From NCBI GenBank assembly GCA_029168955.1, contig JAPDOI010000039.1, positions 2,480,001 through 2,544,000 on the forward strand: a DNA stretch of 64,000 nt. Reading direction: 5' to 3'. The translations under genes and the position numbers were made by a program. The DNA comes from Aplectana chamaeleonis. Lineage: Eukaryota > Nematoda > Chromadorea > Rhabditida > Cosmocercidae. Below, piece after piece: positions 21,994-32,573 of this stretch; position 1 is the stretch's first letter; each line of letters opens with the position of its first letter. Under the pieces are notes generated by a model. That model was not told where the DNA came from, searched no databases, and saw nothing but the letters and a program-made list of their open reading frames with translations.

Positions 21994-23218
21994 TTAGGGT
22001 GAGTCATAAGTTCTTGGAATTTTTTATTTTTATTTTTTTCCCTAAACACAAGGTAACAAATTTATTCAAAGTAAGAGCCATTACAACGAACAACTTCCTG
22101 CCAACGACGAGCGAGACTTCGAATACCGTAGTCGTAGAATGAGCGCTGCTTCGATGCAAAAAAAAGCGTCCAACTCGGTCCTCAAGTGCTCTTCGGTGCT
22201 TTCCCCTCAACCAGTGTTCGAGGCTTCTGAATAAATGGTAGTCCGATGGAGCAATATCTGGACTGTAGGCTGGATAAGGGAGAGTTTCCAACTGCAGCTC
22301 CTTCAATTTTTCTTGAGTTTTTTTCGCTATGTGTGGGCGGCAGTTGTCCCAGAGCTGTAGGATCTGGTCACGTTTTCGTCCATTTTTCTCCGCGTTGGTG
22401 ACCATTTCCTCTAGTTCTTGGCAGACGTAGTCAGCATCTATAGTCTTTCCTGGCGGAAGTAATTTCCAAAACACAACTCCATCAGTGGACCAAAAAATGG
22501 TCAGTAGACTCTTTTTTCCGTGGATATCCCGACGTTTCACAGGATCTGGGGACTCGGAGGGCTTAACCCATTGCACAGACAGGTCAGGATTGTTATAGTA
22601 GCACCACTTCTCATCACATGTAATGATGCGACTAAAAAAACTTCCTTTGTGGTGCCGTTTCAGTAGTTCTTGACAAATGGCCATCCTGCGATTCCTGTCG
22701 GTGTCGGATAAAGTGTGAGGAATCACGGACGGCTTTTTCGGTCTCAGTCCCATATTGGCGAACTGCGGTCGACTGCGAACTTCCTGTAAGCTGGGCGAGA
22801 CCTCTGCTGTGAAGGTGCGGGTTTTTCTCCAGCTCATTCGCCGCCAACGTGGGGTCGTGAATTCTTGGCTTTCCACATCTCGGCCTGTCCTTCAGAGAGC
22901 AGCTGCCGGAGCGAAACTTCTGATACCAGTTGTACACAGTACTGGCAGCAATTCGATACCTTCCTTCGTTGGCCCTTATCTCCTTAACAGTTTGAGCAGC
23001 TGTGAAACCTCTTTCGAAGTAGTGAAGAATCAGTACGCGAGCGTGCTCTTTTTCCGACATTTTACTGAGCCACGAATGGCGTTTCGAGGGCTGGCAGGTA
23101 TTGATCAAGGAGGTTTGATCTACCTAGCAAACAACCGCGCACGAGTGGCATTTGATCTCATCGCGCGCGAATTAATATGAATTTTTGAAAAATTCCAAGA
23201 ACTTATGACTCACCCTAA
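21994..23218 (-). mobile_element. Mariner element 1 (1225 bp, perfect 31-bp inverted repeats)
   Basis: TTAGGGTGAGTCATAAGTTC at the left is repeated inverted at the right; the 31-bp termini (21994-22024, 23188-23218) match perfectly. TA flanks both ends (21992-21993, 23219-23220). It contains one transposase gene with two frameshifts. A hookworm mariner called bandit is known from Ancylostoma caninum; identity to it cannot be judged here. Confidence 0.95.
22062..23060 (-). pseudogene. Mariner transposase (DD34D) with two frameshifts
   Basis: Read from MSEKEHARV at 23060, the protein has an N-terminal helix-turn-helix region (HYFERGFTAAQT, YNWYQKFRSG.CSLKDRPR.GKP) and a DDE catalytic domain: CDEKW (first Asp), LWDNCRPH (second) and YSPDIAPSDYHLF (third). 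The last two Asp are 34 residues apart, the mariner signature. One frameshift lies at about 22748-22765, before GLRPKKPSV. Another is in an A8 run at 22158-22165; past it the correct frame gives the normal mariner ending RRWQEVV and a TAA at 22062. Both lesions are small and could be recent. Confidence 0.9.
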
Positions 23219-23449
23219 TATATCGCTGAACTCAATGTGTCCCATTCCATTGTCTATCTACTTAAGTTATTTCCTCCCAATATCGAAGAACTGGAACACG
23301 TCTTCCAAAAAGAAAATGTGAGGCCTAATCTACATCTCTACAGCTGAGTAAGCTATCAAATGAGGGTTGGGAGCGGGGATTGAAGGCCACACACTTCCTA
23401 AAGCAACACACACTCTGTATAGAGAGCACCGCGCGGCGCACACTCCACA

Positions 23450-23935
23450 AGAAGCGCTACTCAGTTTCTATCACGCGTCGCACGCTCTACAATACCCACC
23501 CTGGAACTTCGCAAAAAGCGCGTTTTTTGCGCCCCTCTGGAATAACTGGCACTTTCTTCACAGAGCGCTACTGACTTTCTAGGACGCGACGCACGCTCTA
23601 ATTACATTTTAGGACGCGACGCACGCCTATTTTTCACAACGTCCTGCTGGCACCATCAGAGCGCTCATCCACTTTCCACGACATTTTGACGTTGTCATCT
23701 GAAGCCCTACCTTCTTTCCATGACGTGCTGCTGACGTCATCTGAAGCCCTACCTAGTTTCCATGACATCTGAAAGCCAACCCATTTTCCACGACGTCATG
23801 ATGGCGTCATATGGAGCCCCATCCACCTTTCACGATGTCCTGACGACGTCATATGGAGCCCTAGCCATTTCCCACGAGGCCGTGCCTACGGCTTCTGGAG
23901 CCCTACTGTTTTCCACGACGTCCTGCTGACCTCAT
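23450..23935. repeat. Minisatellite M4 (42-bp unit)
   Basis: Units of the form TTTCCATGACGTCCTGCTGACGTCATCTGAAGCCCTACCT recur every 42 bases; GAAGCCC at 23701 and 23743 show the period. The first part (23450-23640) has diverged units with GGACGCGACGCACGCTCT. TTTCYATGACGTCCTG is shared with M2 and CTGAAGCCC with M1. Confidence 0.8.
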
Positions 23936-24130
23936 TAAAAGATGTATGGTATTTTTCTTGGACCCCTTGTCATTTACAGATTTTCGTTGTGGTCGAGTAA
24001 TGTTTTGAAAATATTTAACGGAGTGCGAAATTAACGTGTTAGCGCATTAGCGGGTTAACGCGGTTTTTTCTCGCAAACTAAAGATTAACCTCAACGAAAA
24101 AAAAATATTTATTATTAACGCACAACCCCG

Positions 24131-25231
24131 GTGAACACTGCGGTAATCTCATGTATTTATACTATCTCTGTAGAATTCCTAGTGAGCCGAAGGAGACATG
24201 TTTTCAATAAAATCTAGCGTATATGTATATCACCTTGAATATGGGACTGAATTTTTTTAATTGGGTCTCAATCAACCTGTCGCTGCTTATATTTTTTCGC
24301 TCGGTGTCTCCGCCTAAATCTTTTATTAGAGGACATGCCAAAGTAGATATCGCGTGAAACAGCTTATTGTAGCCACTATTTTTAGGGAAGACAAGCATGC
24401 CGAGAGCACATAACTGTCGTCACTTTTAGCCGAATAGTTTTATTTTCCTACGTTTCCGGGGCAGAGGATCTAGAATAGAAAGGGAATAGGAGGATCAGAA
24501 AACTTTAGAAGTACGGAAACGATACACACTCGTAAAGGACGGAAGCGAACTGGTAAGCTAAAGCATTAACTCTCTTTATTCTTCCCTTCTGATAAAGCAT
24601 GGTAATCTTAAACTCAAAACCGCGCGTTGGAACGATGCCCATTTGAGTTTAGCAATGCATGTTGCCCGTGAACTAAGGTCCACTTGAGCAATTTAGGTGA
24701 ATAGGATATTCTCTAACGGCTTTATTACTTTTCTCGGTTCCTGCTGTGGACACCGCTTTGATTCAACAGGAGATTTCGAAGAATAAGTTCCTAGCAAATA
24801 TTGTGCCAGACACAGTTAATGAAATCTCAATCTCAAGTACTTTCTGACATCGCAGTGAAGGTCTTCAGTCTTAGCTCTTGAAATTCTTCAAGGATTACCT
24901 TGAGGGTTTTCTGCAATATCAAAATTTCAGCATTGAATAGCCAGCGAATCCAGCAGATGGCAACTCTGATTTTGGTGAGTAAAATAGACCACTTCTCCGT
25001 AACACTATACAACGAATCCAACTAGGGATGCCTTTCTGGATCCCCCATCCGTTTACAACGTATTATATTCTATTTAGGTGTATTTCTGAGAAAAATTCCG
25101 AATCTAGGTTTGTGGTTCCTATAATGACATATGTAATTTCTATGGCTAGCATTCACAAAGGAAGTTAGCTACTGGCTAGGAGCTATTGGCTATAGCTAGG
25201 AAGTTAGTTATCCTCTTGCTGGGGATACTAC
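24131..25231. other. Unannotated spacer
   Basis: About 1.1 kb without recognised genes or repeats. Confidence 0.4.
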
Positions 25232-25360
25232 CCTCCACTTTGTAGCAAAGTTTACTCGATTTCATCGCGCGCGTATGCACACATAATCCTTCTCCTCCCC
25301 CGCACTCTGTCGCTGCGCACACGCACGCTACGGAACGAAGTAAACTCCGCTCCGAAATTG
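25232..25360. repeat. Dispersed repeat family K, copy 1
   Basis: TTCATCGCGCGCGTATGC followed by CTCCTCCC and GTCGCTGCGCACACGC resembles 30330-30462 and the reverse complement of 34262-34393. Ends are not defined. Confidence 0.5.
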
Positions 25361-25550
25361 AAGTTACATGCAGAGTTCTGCCTTGCTTATTCAATTTTCT
25401 TTATTTTGAGTGCTTTTGCTATCCCGAATTATGAACGTACTCATTCCATCAGTTTTGGTTCCTTATTTTAAGGTAAAGTTTCCGAAAATCCCTCTCGGGC
25501 GTGCATCTGAGTCAGTAGCTGTTTCTCTAAACTCTCCTTGCTAATACGCT

Positions 25551-26405
25551 GTCAGCACGGACCGCACTGATACTTTGCGTCCCTTATTATGTCCTGGCAC
25601 GAATATACTCCGCCAACGCGTAGCTAAGTGCCTCACACGGAAACCAGAGATGCCCAGGGTTTCGGAGGCATCCAGTCTAATTTTAACACGAGAATTTACG
25701 TAAATCACGGAAAGTTTAGCCTCAGTTGGTGAAATTTTAGCTACAGCGCCCGCATATTCTACGTAAATTCTCGCTACAGCACCCGCATAGTCTACGACTA
25801 TTCTTCGTTGCAGCACACGGTCGATCGACCCACCCAGTCTTGATCTGTACTAGAAAGACGATCCCCGCTGCGATCGAGCGCATCGCCGTTTCTTTCCCAC
25901 GGCCTGCAGCATACCAGCGGCCAAAATTATCCCTTGCAAGGTCTTCCAGAGAGCGACACGGGGTCACCCTCCACGACCACCCACAGAGTGTGAAGTTATC
26001 GGTTGACTGGGCCAAAACTGTTCAAACCGCATCCCTGCGTTCCGCGTAGCCAGCGCGGGTTTGAGATTGCATTTCAACACAGGTTGTCGCTAAATCCGTA
26101 GATTCTCTCTACAAAATTATAGCAAGAATATAGGGGTTTAGCGTCAGAGAGATCAATGTTTCAAATTTAGCCTTCGTTTTAACGTAGAATACGCCCAGAA
26201 TTTGCACCCTTGTAGTCTCGACACAAGAATATGCGGGTTTTAGTTATCGTAGCTAAAACCCGTAGTTTACCGCTACATGAAATGGGGCGGCGTTTCAGGC
26301 CGCGCCCTCGGAGGCTTCTAGCTACGCGTTGGCAGAGTACTTGCACCGAGTTTACGCCAACGCACCGAGGGAAACACAAAGTATTCGTGCGATCCGTGTG
26401 GACGG
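25551..26405. mobile_element. Long inverted-repeat element H
   Basis: GTCAGCACGGACCGCACTGATACTTTGCGT-like sequence at the left is mirrored by ACAAAGTATTCGTGCGATCC at the right; further in, CCAACGCGTAGCTA, the TAGCTACG words and CCCGCATATTCT also occur inverted. Arms run to about 200 bp with gaps. It ends only about 35 bases before the candidate receptor exon. The centre has no known protein domain. Confidence 0.65.
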
Positions 26406-26440
26406 CACATCTACTTTTCCCTCATGCTTGAAGATGACAG

Positions 26441-26622
26441 TATTCGGATCTTGCTTTGGTGTAACTTTCGATATTGGTGTAATAATGCCTCGATGGAACA
26501 CCACATTCGCCGGTACAGTAGCCTACGAAACGAATGCTGCTGCTGTGGAGTTGGCTCGTGAAGAGTTGAATCGACGCCATGTTATTGACAGCATCCAGTT
26601 TCGGTGGGTGGATCATCAACTT
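26441..26622 (+). CDS. Probable exon of an ANF-receptor-type ectodomain (receptor guanylyl cyclase-like)
   Basis: The frame reads FDIGVIMPRWN, YETNAAAVELAREELNRRH and SIQFRWVDHQ. This has the pattern of the first strand, helix and second strand of the periplasmic-binding-like ligand domain in natriuretic-peptide receptors and nematode receptor guanylyl cyclases (a hydrophobic IGV strand, then an Ala-rich helix ending in REELNRR). The start is set at an AG (GATGACAG) at 26439-26440; AAG at 26431-26433 is an alternative. The 3' limit is weak: a GT at 26623, or GTGATG near 26653. Same strand as the exons at 38-47 kb, so joined to them by inference. A middle exon is needed, because the next recognised exon starts in phase 1. 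Confidence 0.55.
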
Positions 26623-26959
26623 GTCAAAGAAGATATTAAAATCTGTCCCAGAGTGATGTATTTAAAAATTTCCGGGGGGTTTTAGAATATTCGTGTATCA
26701 AAACACATTCCGAATTTGTGTAGCCATGTCCTGTACTGAACCCAAATGCGTGGAGATAAGCTGCCTCGCCGGGGTGAGCGCGTGCAGTGAGATGACGCTA
26801 TTGACCCCACCATCGAACGGCTTTCTACCGCGAGCCTCATTGCCTGCTAGAAGTGTGAGCAGCTAGTTGATCTAGCGCACAGCCAGAGCTGCGAGATCAT
26901 CAGCGCAAAAAAGCGTTGCAGGTTGGAGACGTAAGTAGCGTGGAACTGAATCTGATATT

Positions 26960-26973
26960 GGGGGGGGGGGGGG
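26960..26973 (+). repeat. G14 homopolymer
   Basis: Fourteen consecutive G on the plus strand, long enough for quadruplex formation and for sequencing length errors. Confidence 0.95.
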
Positions 26974-27219
26974 TTGGTAAAAGGCATCATTCTCGGATGT
27001 CTGGTAAAGTCAAGCTTTGGAGATCTGTAATATCTACGGATCCTGATGTGGCTAGGAAACTTTCTCTGATTTTCTTCAGGAGAATGAAACCCAACGCTAA
27101 ACGATTTCTCCACGTGGCTGCAAAATTTTTTGACTCCAAAATCAGAAGCAGCTGCCACACCGTCGACCTCGGGTGGGACCCATAGCTTTGAGAGAACTGG
27201 CCGCACTAGTACCGCAGCC

Positions 27220-27269
27220 GTGCCGCAATCGTGCCTCAGCGGCCCCGGCCGAAGGCACGATTGCGGCAC
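27220..27269. repeat. Perfect 16-bp stem hairpin
   Basis: GTGCCGCAATCGTGCC at 27220-27235 is exactly complementary to 27254-27269 across an 18-base GC-rich loop. Related words (TACCGCAATCATTGCGGTA, GATTGCGGCAC) recur at 30900-30980. Confidence 0.85.
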
Positions 27270-28162
27270 CTGCTGCTGGGCTTACAATTTGGTTTCCGAT
27301 CTATTTCTGCTACCACCAAGGCATTGTTGGCCACATCTTGATTCTTACACTATATCTACTGAATATATATCTTCCGTGGCCCATAGGTTCAATTCAGTAG
27401 CATTATCCACACACTGGACGCCAAATAATCGGCTGCCTAAACCGCGAATACGTGCTACGTAGTTACGTCTGCACTATAGTTCGCGAGAAAGCGTAGCTAC
27501 ATGGTACTACATGCAGTTATTTGCCCCTACAAATATCTTCTCCAATAAACTTATTGCTATTTTGAAAGTCTACGTACTTTTGGTATGGAACGATTACACT
27601 CAATTTTTTGTCAGAGTACAATTAATATAACTTTTGTCACTTCCACAGAGTAATATAGGCGTATCCGAATGAGACTGCTCGCCCACGCGGCCGGTGGGCG
27701 TGTTGACCGGCCGCCGCGAAGGTTTTCTTGGATTCGTGAATGGATTACCACGAATATCAGACGAATTTAGGAACAGTATTCCAGTTAGCTGTATCTCAGT
27801 CGTGGGTCAGCTCTTCTGAGAAATGCCTTCGTGAGGCCTAGCGCATACTTCCCACGTCGAGCGAAGCGACATGATGCTTATCATCTATATCGGTTGAAAT
27901 TCGATATTGCTGATATGCACTGTCGCGAAGTACATGCACTATGCACTAGGTTTGACGTGTGCTCGTTGCACAGGCTGAACGCGTGGGCGAAGATTCTCAT
28001 TCGGGCAGGCTTTAGGTAATCAATGGGCGTCGTCTCGAAGTGAGAGAATCTTTGGTAGGAGATTGGTATCATCCTAGTGGAGTGAATATTCAACTTAATG
28101 AAGGGAACTTAGGGGAGTAGCTACCTAAGAAGGGCAAACCTTTCGTTTGCAACACCTAATTA

Positions 28163-28345
28163 ATATACCGGATTTTCTCTTTTAAAGGTACATGCACTTC
28201 TGATTCTCAGGCCTCTATTTAAGATGTACTTCAATTAGAGGTGTACTTCAAATAGAGGGTGTACTTCTAATTCTCAGAGATCCGTCTTTTTGGTGTACTT
28301 CTATGATAGGTGTACTTTTAATAGAACTTATATTTTTGGCACAAT
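28163..28345. mobile_element. CCGTATTT-type terminus with GAAGTACACC subrepeats (Y1)
   Basis: ATACCGGATTTTCTCTTTTA is followed by alternating GTACTTC and AGAGGTGTACTTC words, like both ends of the composite at 35014-36650. Only one end is present. Confidence 0.65.
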
Positions 28346-29166
28346 TTTTCTGAAGTTTCAAAAATGAACTGCTTGCATTTCCGACAGATTTTTAGTATAA
28401 CACCGAGAACTTGTCTGTATTCAAATCTCAGACCACAACCACGAAAACGTGGCCATTGAAGCTCAATTGAGTTGTGGCTTCCAAAATAAGGGCAAAACCA
28501 GCGCTATCGTAGCAGCACGCCGTCTCAGATTTGACTTAAAATTTGTTTGCGGGGGTTATTCGGGGTGGTGAATACAAATTCGGTGTCCACTTGCCGATTC
28601 TCGAACTATTAAGGTAGGTTTTGCCCCCTAAATGGCATATTACTTACCGTAACCTACAGTAAACCCCAGCTTTCGACAAACAGACCCCGGATTCGTTTTC
28701 AGCACCCTAGATTACCCTTGCATACAAGTTTTGGGCGAATCCTCTTTCTGTTTCAAAACATCCCAAAAAACTCCTGATGATACCCTTACTTTATCGTGAA
28801 AATTTTAGCAAAGATCATAACTCAGCGGGGTCAATTTATCTGCGCGTGGGAAAACCACCCTCACTGCCAGGTCCATGATGTCATTCAAACGGGGAAAGGC
28901 CAAAGTTTACTGGAGTCTTAGATATGTTTGTAATTCGTATTGTTTTGTGAATTTGTGCGACTTTTTTCTAGCGTCTGTCTTCTACGACGTACTCAATGAA
29001 TGAATGGATGAACTTTTTGGAACCAGCGGCTTGGAGCGTGGTATTGCAAAGTTTTACTAAAGATGCACAAGAGATTCTGACAATACGATTCGTTTCCGCA
29101 GATCCGATTTACGCTTTGTACACTTCCCTTGCAAGATGGCCATACGTTTTTCAAAATTTGTTTTAA
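28346..29166. other. Spacer with an eroded family E fragment
   Basis: GGTGAATACAAATTCGGTGTCC to ACCGTAACCTACAGTAAACC (about 28560-28670) resembles the interior of the family E elements at 44.4 and 58 kb. Nothing else recognised. Confidence 0.4.
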
Positions 29167-29677
29167 AGGCTGTGCTCACAATGAGAAAATTGCCCGTTTT
29201 TTTTTCAGGAAAGTAAACTTTGGGTCCTTCTGAGTATAGTGGGGATGGAAGTAACTCGAAAAACGGCCAGGAATCGGGTGAAAATCTCGTGAACCAGCCT
29301 CATTGGATCACCCCGCCCAAGTCATATGGCAGTTGTCCATAGTTTCTCTTACCAAAGGAACTGTTGTCGAATTTTCGAATACTCCTTATTCCGGAAAGTT
29401 GTAAGATCCAAACATGAGCATTCAACTTTCTTATTTTTTCAACAGTTTCTGGTACACGAAACAGAAAGCAAAGTCTTTTTTCTAACAATTTCAAAGCTCA
29501 AAACAACATGCGACGTTTGGTTTGACGTTTTGTCCGCAGTGCGCAATCACACCAACAGGCGCAAATAAATAACAAATGGGTTTTTTTTTCAAAAAAGTTT
29601 TTTTCTCCGGCCTTCAAAAGTTTTTTTAGAGACTTTTCATAATTATCCTTTACTTGGAGAGCTTGCCTACTGAAAAA

Positions 29678-29986
29678 CACAAGCACGCCCATGCCGATCA
29701 TTTTTTCCGCAGGGCTGCCGTAACCATTCTTGAACAAAACATGATAACGAACGATAACACACTCCCATGACATGCGGGGTATAAAAGGGCAGAGGAGCGG
29801 TATGGATTCATTCACACACCGCTCTCTTCGAGAAGCCACTGGGAAGTGGCTGAGCAGGTCGAAATTGTTCAAGCATGTTTGTTGGCTATTACAATGTGCT
29901 CATATCCAAGCTGACACTTGGAAAATTTTTAAGGGAGGGTTACGGTAGCCTTGCGAAATAAATGATCGGCATGAGCGTGTTTGTCT
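29678..29986. mobile_element. MITE G (309 bp) nested in MITE A copy 3
   Basis: ACAAGCACGCCCATGCCGATC at the left is mirrored by GATCGGCATGAGCGTGTTTG at the right, and GGGCTGCCGTAACC by GGTTACGGTAGCCTT, giving roughly 48-bp inverted ends at about 85 percent identity. Its centre is the third TATA-hairpin module. Confidence 0.75.
29770..29824 (+). promoter_or_regulatory. TATA box plus hairpin module, copy 3
   Basis: GCGGGGTATAAAAGGGCAG is followed by GAGCGGTATG, loop GATTCATT, CACACACCGCTC (stem 29794-29824). Sequence and spacing agree with the copies near 11.6 and 20.5 kb although the host elements differ. Confidence 0.5.
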
Positions 29987-30329
29987 GAAAAACAAAGAAA
30001 ACTATAATACGGCTTTCTATCGTGGACACAGCCCCAAAAAAACTTGGAAAAAATCCACTTATCCCTGGAAACACGCGAGAGAACTATGGGACCTCGGCTT
30101 GGCACAGAATGTGCATATTATAGAATTCAGCTTCATGGAATAGCAAGTGTGGTCGAATGTGAGTTTGTGCGTTCTGTGAACGCACCGACTCCAGAAGTAA
30201 TGTCGCCGGTACGGAGGTGATGAATTTTTTCAGATAACTTGTTCTCAATCTTTCGGAAAAACAACAACAGAGCAACTTTCTCGCTCGTAGACAGACATGA
30301 AAATTGGCATTCTCTATTCCGCAACCAAA

Positions 30330-30462
30330 GCTAATCGGGTTCATCGCGTTCATGCGCGCGCGTATGCTGCGTTCATCCCCCCTCCTAACTTTCCCGCTGT
30401 CTCTAACCTCGCTCCCCACACGCGAGCGAAGGGACACAGTTGATTTCACTCCGTAATAGAGG
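30330..30462. repeat. Dispersed repeat family K, copy 2
   Basis: GGGTTCATCGCGTTCATGCG, GCGCGTATGCTGCG, CCGCTGTCTCTAACC and CCACACGCGAGCG parallel copies 1 and 3. Confidence 0.5.
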
Positions 30463-31905
30463 GTAACTGCCGCGAATCGCGCACGGAGGGCGCACGCTGC
30501 CTGTCGTTCTGTGCTCTGACAGAAACACCATGATATTGAGACTAGGTACGAACAAAACAGTAAAACATCTATGTGATTTCCTCAGCCCATTTCCTCGAAT
30601 CAGAAAGACCAAAAACATGGCCTTAAGCTCAAAAAATGATTCTATTTTTTCACGCAAAAAAAAATGATTCAAAACTTTGTCTACAAAAACACTTGTAAGA
30701 CTGAAGAGGATGAATATGTCAGTGTTTTCCTAAGAGAGGTAATAAATTTTGAGAAAAGCAAGAGAATCGCTTTCGTTCCAACAGAACTGAAAGACGAAGA
30801 CGAATGGATGAGAAGCGTGGCAAGCCGGGTTGAGTGGATCGATCAATGGCATGGCTGGTTTCAGCGGCCCTGTGAGTTTGCCGCAGTAGCTCCGCAGTAG
30901 TACCGCAATCATTGCGGTATTTGACACAAGTGCGAGCCCACTTCATCGTCATTGCGTACGATTGCGGCACTATCGAGGACAGCGACACGGCTGCGGTACT
31001 ATTGCGGCTAGTTCTCTCAGAGGAGTTGACTTCCGTAGCTCAAATTTCTGTCCCGGTCGTCATAAAAAATTGTTTTTGTACGTCTGACATATCACTTTCT
31101 ATTCCCTCGCTCCGCATACAAACGCGAAGAGACAAAGTGAATTTCGTTCCCGTTGGGGAGTCCAGTAAACCCATGTTCCAAAGTTCTGATAGTCTGTTAA
31201 CGTTTCATAGCTGGCTGACACGGCCGAGTTCAGCTTCATTACCTCGTATAGGGAACTCGTTATACGAGAGAGAAATTGTTTCGCATTGCTTATTAACGCG
31301 CTCACAGAGCTGGCACCATTGAGCTGGTAAATCTGACGGCACTCCGCTTGTTTCATTTCCTATTCGGTTCTCGCATTTTTGTTTTTGATTTAATTTTGAT
31401 TTTTGGTTGTTTTTTGCCTTTTTCGAAACCCTCAAATGCGTAGCCTTCTCAATTGATTGTTGGATTGTTGTTTTGGCGCGTTCGTACGACCGCTTGAAAG
31501 AAAATAAAGAAATAGAGGGTACAAGCGAAAATTGAACACCTTTTTCATATTTCTGAGCTCTTAGCACAAATGCAGAGCGAACGAAAGCGGAAGGAAGTGA
31601 AAGGACGCTGAAAACTAGCACAAATAGGAACGGTTCTAAAAGGTTCTAAAAGGAAAAAAATAGGCCCAAATAGAAGGGAGGAAAAATCAAGGGAATTTAT
31701 CGTGATTCGCCACATTCAAAAATCGGCGGAGTGAACATCCAATAAAACTCGTTACAACTTTGAATCTAAACCTATCCAAATCTCACAAACATGGCTTGCA
31801 GCACACCGAAAAACCCCACTAAGGAAGAAACCTAAATTTTTGTTTAATTCCCTTGTTAGTAAACAGGCTGACTGCTGGCACTATTCAATTTCAATTCATC
31901 AACAG

Positions 31906-32060
31906 CTACATATTCGGTTCGCCTCGTAACGTTTTTTCTTCAGCTTCATATACAAAACAGGAAACTGCTCCGAGATAGTTTCTGCTGGTGTCGCAACAGA
32001 GCTCATAATGGATCTGAACGTTTCGGCTCTCATTGGACCGCCTTGTAACGAAGGTAGGCA
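31906..32060 (-). mobile_element. Possible retroelement end with GCCGAAACGTT motif
   Basis: On the minus strand, a GAGAGCCGAAACGTTC word (about 32014-32029) resembles the 3' half of the hammerhead-like motif at 53.1 and 53.7 kb. The CUGANGA half is not intact. The 62-codon frame downstream is not recognised. Weak; offered as a possible relative of the 53-kb foldback. Confidence 0.25.
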
Positions 32061-32088
32061 TTCTTTCTCTGATGAACGTGGTGATTAA

Positions 32089-32573
32089 AGGCACTGTTCG
32101 CGATAAACTTCATCCTCGATTTTTTCTTGACAAACGCTTCTCGTGGCTCTCAGAAGCAGAACAGCGTCGAGAAAACGGGAAGAAAAGCTACCCAGGAGCC
32201 GCAAAACGGCTTAGAAAAGTGGGCAAACCCCGCCATTGTGGGCAAGCCCCGCCTCTTTCCGCCCCTCGACGTGAACAAAGGAACACTCCAAATCGTGAGT
32301 TGAGCGATGGTTTCCGATAAAAAGCCCCCTTCTTCCCTTTATTCTCAACTTCTCTCTTTACTCAGGTCAGCTCGCATACATTGGCTACAAAAGACGGAAG
32401 TTACAAGCCTCGGACAACTCGTCCACCATTTTCCCTAACTAAATTTTTGAGGGACCATAACTTCATTCCCAGAAGATCTTGTACGATTCCAGAAGCATCA
32501 TTGGAATCAGAATGGGACCGGTTTCAAAATAGGCAAAAAAACAGAAAAGCGATTTTCATCGCGAACAGTGCCT
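32089..32573. mobile_element. MITE family A copy 4 (485 bp)
   Basis: Left TTAA (32085-32088) then AGGCACTGTTCGCGAT; right ATCGCGAACAGTGCCT then TTCA. The inverted termini are at least 16 bp, both with the same G/C variants, so they are well matched to each other. Confidence 0.8.

Larger units (their letters stand above)
21759..24130. mobile_element. hAT-like non-autonomous element containing a nested mariner
   Basis: The left end CAGGGCTGTGCGTTATAACG is mirrored by TTATTAACGCACAACCCCG at the right; CAGGG starts are typical of hAT elements. An 8-base target duplication is not clear (four of eight bases agree). A related AACG-rich block (GCATTA.CGGGTTAACG) occurs near each end in direct orientation. 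Apart from the inserted mariner there is no transposase. Confidence 0.5.
26623..28162. other. Intron-like spacer
   Basis: Contains the G14 run and the 27.2-kb hairpin listed separately. A minus-strand frame at 26847-27269 has no recognised domain. No further exon was found. Confidence 0.4.
29167..30031. mobile_element. MITE family A copy 3, with element G inserted
   Basis: TTAA at 29163-29166 precedes AGGCTGTGCTCACAATGA. The body follows the copy at 47897-48435 (AACGGCCAGGAA, GTGAAAA, CACCCCGCCCA.GTCATAT, TTGTCC). The right end ATCGTGGACACAGCC closes at about 30031. The excess length is explained by element G. Confidence 0.75.
30032..32088. other. Intron-like spacer with small repeats
   Basis: Family K copy 2 is listed separately. 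At 30900-31015 the words TACCGCAATCATTGCGGTA and ACGATTGCGGCAC form small stems related to the 27.2-kb hairpin. A 121-codon minus frame (30084-30449) and others have no recognised domain. Confidence 0.4.

Noticed and set aside
26847..27269. 140-codon minus-strand frame
   Set aside because: Runs through a G14 tract and a hairpin and shows no domain.
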